NCBI GenBank assembly: GCA_033977485.1
Contig: CM066982.1
Coordinates: 37,550,218 to 37,614,217 of the forward strand
DNA from: Hydrangea macrophylla
Taxonomy: Eukaryota > Streptophyta > Magnoliopsida > Cornales > Hydrangeaceae
DNA: 64,000 nucleotides
Direction of reading: 5' to 3'
Shown here: one piece after another, positions 36,601 through 42,600 of the stretch
Numbering within the stretch: the stretch's first letter is position 1
How the letters are laid out: each line of letters begins with the position of its first letter
Translations under genes and position numbers: made by a program
The notes under the pieces: generated by a model
What the model was told of the DNA's origin: nothing
The model's input: the letters and a program-made list of their open reading frames with translations, nothing else
Database searches by the model: none

Positions 36601-39600
36601 GGTGGTGAGGGGTAGTAGATGGTGATGATACGTGAAGGGGGAGTGTGAGAGTGAGGTAGTGACAGGTAGCAGGTGACATAGCTAGGTGAAAACATATATA
36701 TAAACAGATAATGACCGATGGTTGAAAATGGAGTCCCAAATCGAGAGTAGGACAACCTTCACATATCGTCCCCAAATGCATATACAACCCCATACCACCA
36801 CACCCTACCATACCACCCCCTTACCACACGGTACCACCCCATAGCACCATACCCTACCATACCACCCCCCTTACCACACGGTACCACCCCATAGCACTAC
36901 ATCCTACCATACCACCCCCTTACTACACATACCATCCCACTACCATACCACCGCCTACCACACTGCCCATCCCACTACCATACCATCCCCTACCACACTT
37001 ACCATCCCACTACCATACCACCCCCTACCACACATACCATCCCACTACCACTACCATGGTTCGAGGTCGCGGTATCGGCGACCGGTGTGACGACGCCGGC
37101 GCCGCGTCGCGGCCTGGTATCAGGCGATACGCAACGATACGCTAGATTTAAGGCTAAAAAAAATGAAAAAATAACCAAAAATTCTAAAATCATCAGAATA
37201 ACAAAATTGGCCTCATAGATTATCACAATACACAATGTACCAATCATATAATCACAAATTATTCAATTGACACGCTGCCGATCTAGTGTTTGATTGCTTT
37301 ACACACATAACTGGATAAAAGTTGTTCAATAGTACTACATAATACACACATTATAATAACATGATAATAAAAATACAACTTTGTAACATACAATAGAAAA
37401 ATCAGTGCCAGAAGGAGTGTCGTGGGGGCTCGAAATCATCATCATTATTCCCTTGATTGTTGAAGGCATTATATGGATATGGAAACTGAAGGCCTCCAAA
37501 TAAAATTGAACCATACTCTGAAGGTGCAGGTTGAGACGACTGGCTTGATGATCCATAATCTGGGTTTTGGAGTTGAGAAGGATTGACAGGATTTGTATCA
37601 TGATAAAATCCAAATCATCGATACTCAACGCTACTACTGGATGATCCATCATAATTACGACCCAAATCATAGCCACTATAACCTCCTCCATCACCTGTGG
37701 CAGTGCTAGCTGATGTATCCCGATACCTCCTAGGAGCACGATCATAATACCCACCACTGCTAGTATTAGTAGATCTCTCAAGTTGTCGTACTGGTGGTAG
37801 GTGTCCCCTACTCCCCGTGCTACTGCTTGAATATCCAGGATCGCCATGAGGACCATATCCATGTCCTACTGTATGATATGGCTGACCATATCCCCCATGT
37901 CCTCCATATCCTCCATAATCCTGATATCCTATCCCCATAGTACGCAACTGATCATCAATACCTAAACCACCAGCATTGTGCCCACTAGAATAATCATCAC
38001 CACTAGAAATCTCAGTCAACCTAGCCAAATGTTGACGTTGTGCATCTATTCCTGGCCTATATCCATGGTCTGTGTCTTGTGTGGCATAATATTGACTATT
38101 TCCCTCCGCCCATGACATGCCATGGGGTAAGCTAGAATGACCACCACCACCACCACTGTCGCCGCTATAATCACCACCACCTCTTCTTGCGATGTCATTA
38201 TTATCATTACCACCACCATCGTTGTTGTCGTCGTCGTCGTCGTCATCATCATCATCATCATCATACTACTAGAACTAGAATTAGGAAAAATTGATTGACT
38301 TCTCTGTGCAATGCCCTTCCCTTTTTTGTTGAGTGTGGATTGCTTCGACCTTGAAGGAATAGGAATATTATCTTCCTCCTCTTTCTCCTTAATCCAATTA
38401 CCTAAAATATCATCATCTTCAAAAATATTATTCAGATCAATTGGATTATAATAATCCTCATCATGTTTCATGTACATGATGTTCTAACTCCCAACCGCAA
38501 ATTATAGTGCACAAAAACTAGTTTATACAATTTATTCATTGCCAAGCGATTGTGGAGTTTGGTGTGAATTAGTGACCAGGTGCTCCAATTTCTTTCACAC
38601 CCTGATGAAGAGCATGTCTGGCTGAGGACTTTAATCGCAATTTGCCTAAGATGTGGAGCTTCCTCACCATAGTGATACCACCATTCAGCTGCAATAATGA
38701 AATTAAAAAATAAATACATCATGCAATTTAATCATCAAGTTAATGCTAGAAATTATAACAATAACCTGGGAGAGATATTGTTATAGCCTTCTTTGTCAGA
38801 GGTTGGCCAAACTCTCCTCTTGCATCTGTGTAGTTTTTGATCTACAAATTAAATTTTATTAGTTTGACTTATCATTTATATTTAACAAACAATCAATTTC
38901 TAATTTCATACCTCACTAATCAGCTTTGCTTGGTTTTCTACGTCTGGCTCTAATCTCTTAATTACTTCCTTTAAGCCAAGTCGTACCTCCGGGTGTTTAG
39001 AAAAATTATGGGAATACTGAAATGCAGGGTTTAGAAAATATGCTGCTGCATGAAGGTGTCTATGTAATCGACTCTCCCACCGATAGTCAATGACATCCCA
39101 ATACTTCTGATAATCTTTTTTGACGGATGCCTTTATTGCTAATTTAGCTCTATCCATTGCCTCATAGGTGATAGACATTGTGGGCTTCTTGTCTTGGTCG
39201 ACGACCCTAACAAACGGCTCCATAATGGACGTTACTAATATTGTATTCTTCCAAAATCGATCAGTCAAAATGAGATCAGACACTGCCGCAGAAATACTTT
39301 TTCTACTTTTTTCACGATTAAATTCACCCCATTCATTAGATGTGCACATCCTTTTCAATTCAGACTGATAACGTATAAGGCTCTCTATCGCGATGAATTC
39401 GGTGGCAAATCTAGTGATTCCCGGCCTCAACAAATCTCTGCCTTGTGTATATGTTCTCATAAGATTCACCACTTTTTGGCTATTATAAATAAAACTTGTT
39501 ATTTTCTTTGCTTTGTCAAGAGTAGCCTTCACAGTCTTTATTTTACCAATGTCTTCTAGCATGAGGTCGATACAATGCGCTGCACAAGGAGTCCAGAAAA

Positions 39601-42600
39601 GATGGTGCCTCTTCTCCATCAATAATCTCCTTACCGCTTTAAAATTTGGTTCATTATCCGTCAATACTTGCACGACATTCGACTCACCATCCTCTTCCAC
39701 AACTTTATCCATTAGTGAGAAAATGTATGAGGCAGTTTTGGATTGGTTTGTAGTATCGACCGATGTATGGTATATCATATTCCTATCACAATAGATCATA
39801 AAGTTAATGATAAGTTTATTGGTTTTAGAGCTCCACCCATCACACATTATTGTGCAACCATAATCTGGCCACTTTTGTTTCAACTGCCCAATGTGCATCT
39901 CTAGCTCTTGCACCTCTTCATCCAAGTATGAATTACTGATCTGGTAACCAGAGGGTCCCTTAATTCTAGGTCCAGCATCTGCAATAGTATCTATTATCGT
40001 CTGGTTGTATGGGCCACTGTCAGCTGCATTAAATGCGATTCCACTAAAAAGGAAAAACTTAGAAACAGCTTTCCCTACTTTCTTCACATTTTGGGTGTTG
40101 AACATGTCCTTCACCTTTTTTTGAAATCCTGTCTTCGGCCTAAACATAAAAGGGTCTCCACCTGAGGCCGGCATCTCAACATTTTCCCTCACACTGAAAC
40201 TCCTTTGAGATGGTGTTGGACGTTTGGGGCATGTGATCCACTCTCAAACTGGGACATGTTAGCGAAACGTCCTCTTTCGGAAACAGACCGGCTACGTCTA
40301 TCCTCGTCCATAGTTGCCATATGCCTACTCTATTTCATTGCATTTTTTTATTGTCGTCGTTCAAGCCGCGACATTCCTCCAGTGTCATCGTCGTCGTAAT
40401 CATCCACATCCTCAATATTATCCCCTCCTTCTCCTTCATACAAGCTATCATCTCGGAGACTTTCCATAAGTTGTTCCTTTTTTCTCTTCTCCAACTCCCT
40501 AGCGTTTGCTGTTTCATTAAGATGCTGTCTCAAGAATTTTGATATTTCTTCTGAAACTTTAGGACATTTGTCTACTTGTCCCGATACTCTAGCAACATGC
40601 TGTTTCAATCTCGTTATACCGCCATGCACAATCTTGCCACAATAATTACACATGGAGATCCTTTTATTACCCCCAACAGGTGTTGCATGATCCCAACCAA
40701 TGTCTTTCTTTGGAGGCATTCTAGAAAATACAAATAGATAATTTTTTTTATTATTTATAAATAACCTATTTTTTTTTTAATTAAATATAGTTATAGAACT
40801 AAATATTATTATTTAAACAAACATTTTTTAAATACATAAACATAAATTAATACACATACACATTTTGACCAAATTTAAATATTTTTTTTATAAATAAAAA
40901 CAAAAATTAATACACAATACAACTAAATGAACATTTTTAAAAAATAAATAAACATAAATTAATACACACACACATTTTGACCAAAGATAAACATTTGTTT
41001 TTTATAAATGAAAACAAAAACTAATAAACATACAACTAAATAAACATTTTTTTAAAATAAAAACAAAAATTAATACACATACAACTACATAAACATTTTT
41101 TTAAATAAAATAAATTAATACACACACATTTTGGCCAAATATTAACAATTTTTTTTAAATAAAAACAAAAATAATACACACTACTAAATAAATAATTTTT
41201 TTAAATACAGTAAAATTAATACACACACATTTTGACCAAATATAAACATTTGTTTTTTTATAAATGAAAACAAAAACTAATACACATACAACTAAATAAA
41301 CATATTTTTAAATAAAAACAAAAATAATACACATACAACTACATAAACATTTTTTTAAATAAAATTAATTAATACACACACACATTTTGACCAAATATAA
41401 ACATTTGTTTTTTATAAATGAAAACAAATACACATACAACTAAATAATATTTTTTTTAAATAAAAACAAAAATTAATACACATACAACTACATAAACATT
41501 TTTTTAAATAAAATAAATTAATACACATACAACTACATAAACATTTTTTTAAATAAAATAAATTAATACAAATACACATTTTGACCAAATATAAACAATT
41601 TTTTTTAAATAAAAGCAAAAATAATACATACAACTAAATAAACATTTTTTTAAAATACAATAAAATTAATACACATACACATTTTGACCAAATATAAACA
41701 TTTTTTTTATAAATAAAAAACAAAAATTAATACACATATAACTAAATAAATATTTTTTTAAATAAAATAAAATTAATACACACACATACAACTAAATAAA
41801 CACACACACATGTTAGAGTTCTAAATAAACACACACATGTTACTTATATAGGGAATAAAATCCCCAATCCCCCAAATAAATCCCCCACCACTGCGTTGCT
41901 ACCTACCTGACCTAGAAAAGAAAAAAAAAGTTCAACTTTACCTTCAGATACGCAGACGCAGGCGACGAGAAAGAGAGAGAGATCAGAGCTCGCGATACCG
42001 AGTTGACTCGGTCGATACGACTCGGTATCGGCCGTTACTTCGAACCATGGTCCACTACCATACTACCCCATCCCACTACCATACCACCCCCTATCACACC
42101 ACCCATCCCATTACCATACCACACCCCTACCACACTTACCATCCCACTACCATACCACCCCCTACCACACATACCATCCCACTACCATACCACCCCATCC
42201 CACACCACCCATCCCACTACCATACCACCCCCTACCACACATACCATCCCACTATCATACCACCCCATACTACACATACCATCCCACTACCCCATACCAC
42301 ACCACCCATCCCACTAGCATACCACCCTACCATACCTACCACCACATCCCACCATACATACCACCCCACTACCATACCACCCCCTACCACCACTTCTCCA
42401 GCCGAAACAAACATACCACCACCATAGCCTGGCCGAAACTCACATACATCGATACCCTCGTACCGTGAGTGAGCAATATATCAGGCAAATCAGGTAGGTA
42501 CTCGGTGATTGGCCGGTGATGACGTAAGCGGTGGACAAGGGTGGGGAAGCACCGAGTATTCCTGTTAACAAAAGATGGCCGAGGGCTCCCTATTGCAGCG

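Larger units (their letters stand above)
37054..42050 (-). mobile_element. hAT transposon with transposase gene
   Basis: Termini CCATGGTTCGAGGTCGCGG (left) and CCGTTACTTCGAACCATGG (right). Subterminal GGTATCGG/CGATACC words match the copy at 19002-20575. The inside encodes a BED-finger/DUF659/hAT-dimerisation transposase on the minus strand. It sits in a CCACTACCATACC satellite that continues on both sides. The repetitive target and the palindromic CCATGG make the 8 bp duplication unclear (ACCACTAC against TCCACTAC is a candidate). Confidence 0.85.

Noticed and set aside
37335..37862. Hydrophobic Ile/Val-rich minus-strand frame
   Set aside because: Overlaps the Gly-rich transposase tail in another frame; probably a shadow.
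42003..42427. Pro/Tyr/His/Thr-rich frames resembling cell-wall proteins
   Set aside because: Translation of the CCACTACCATACC satellite, no signal peptide and open in several frames at once.
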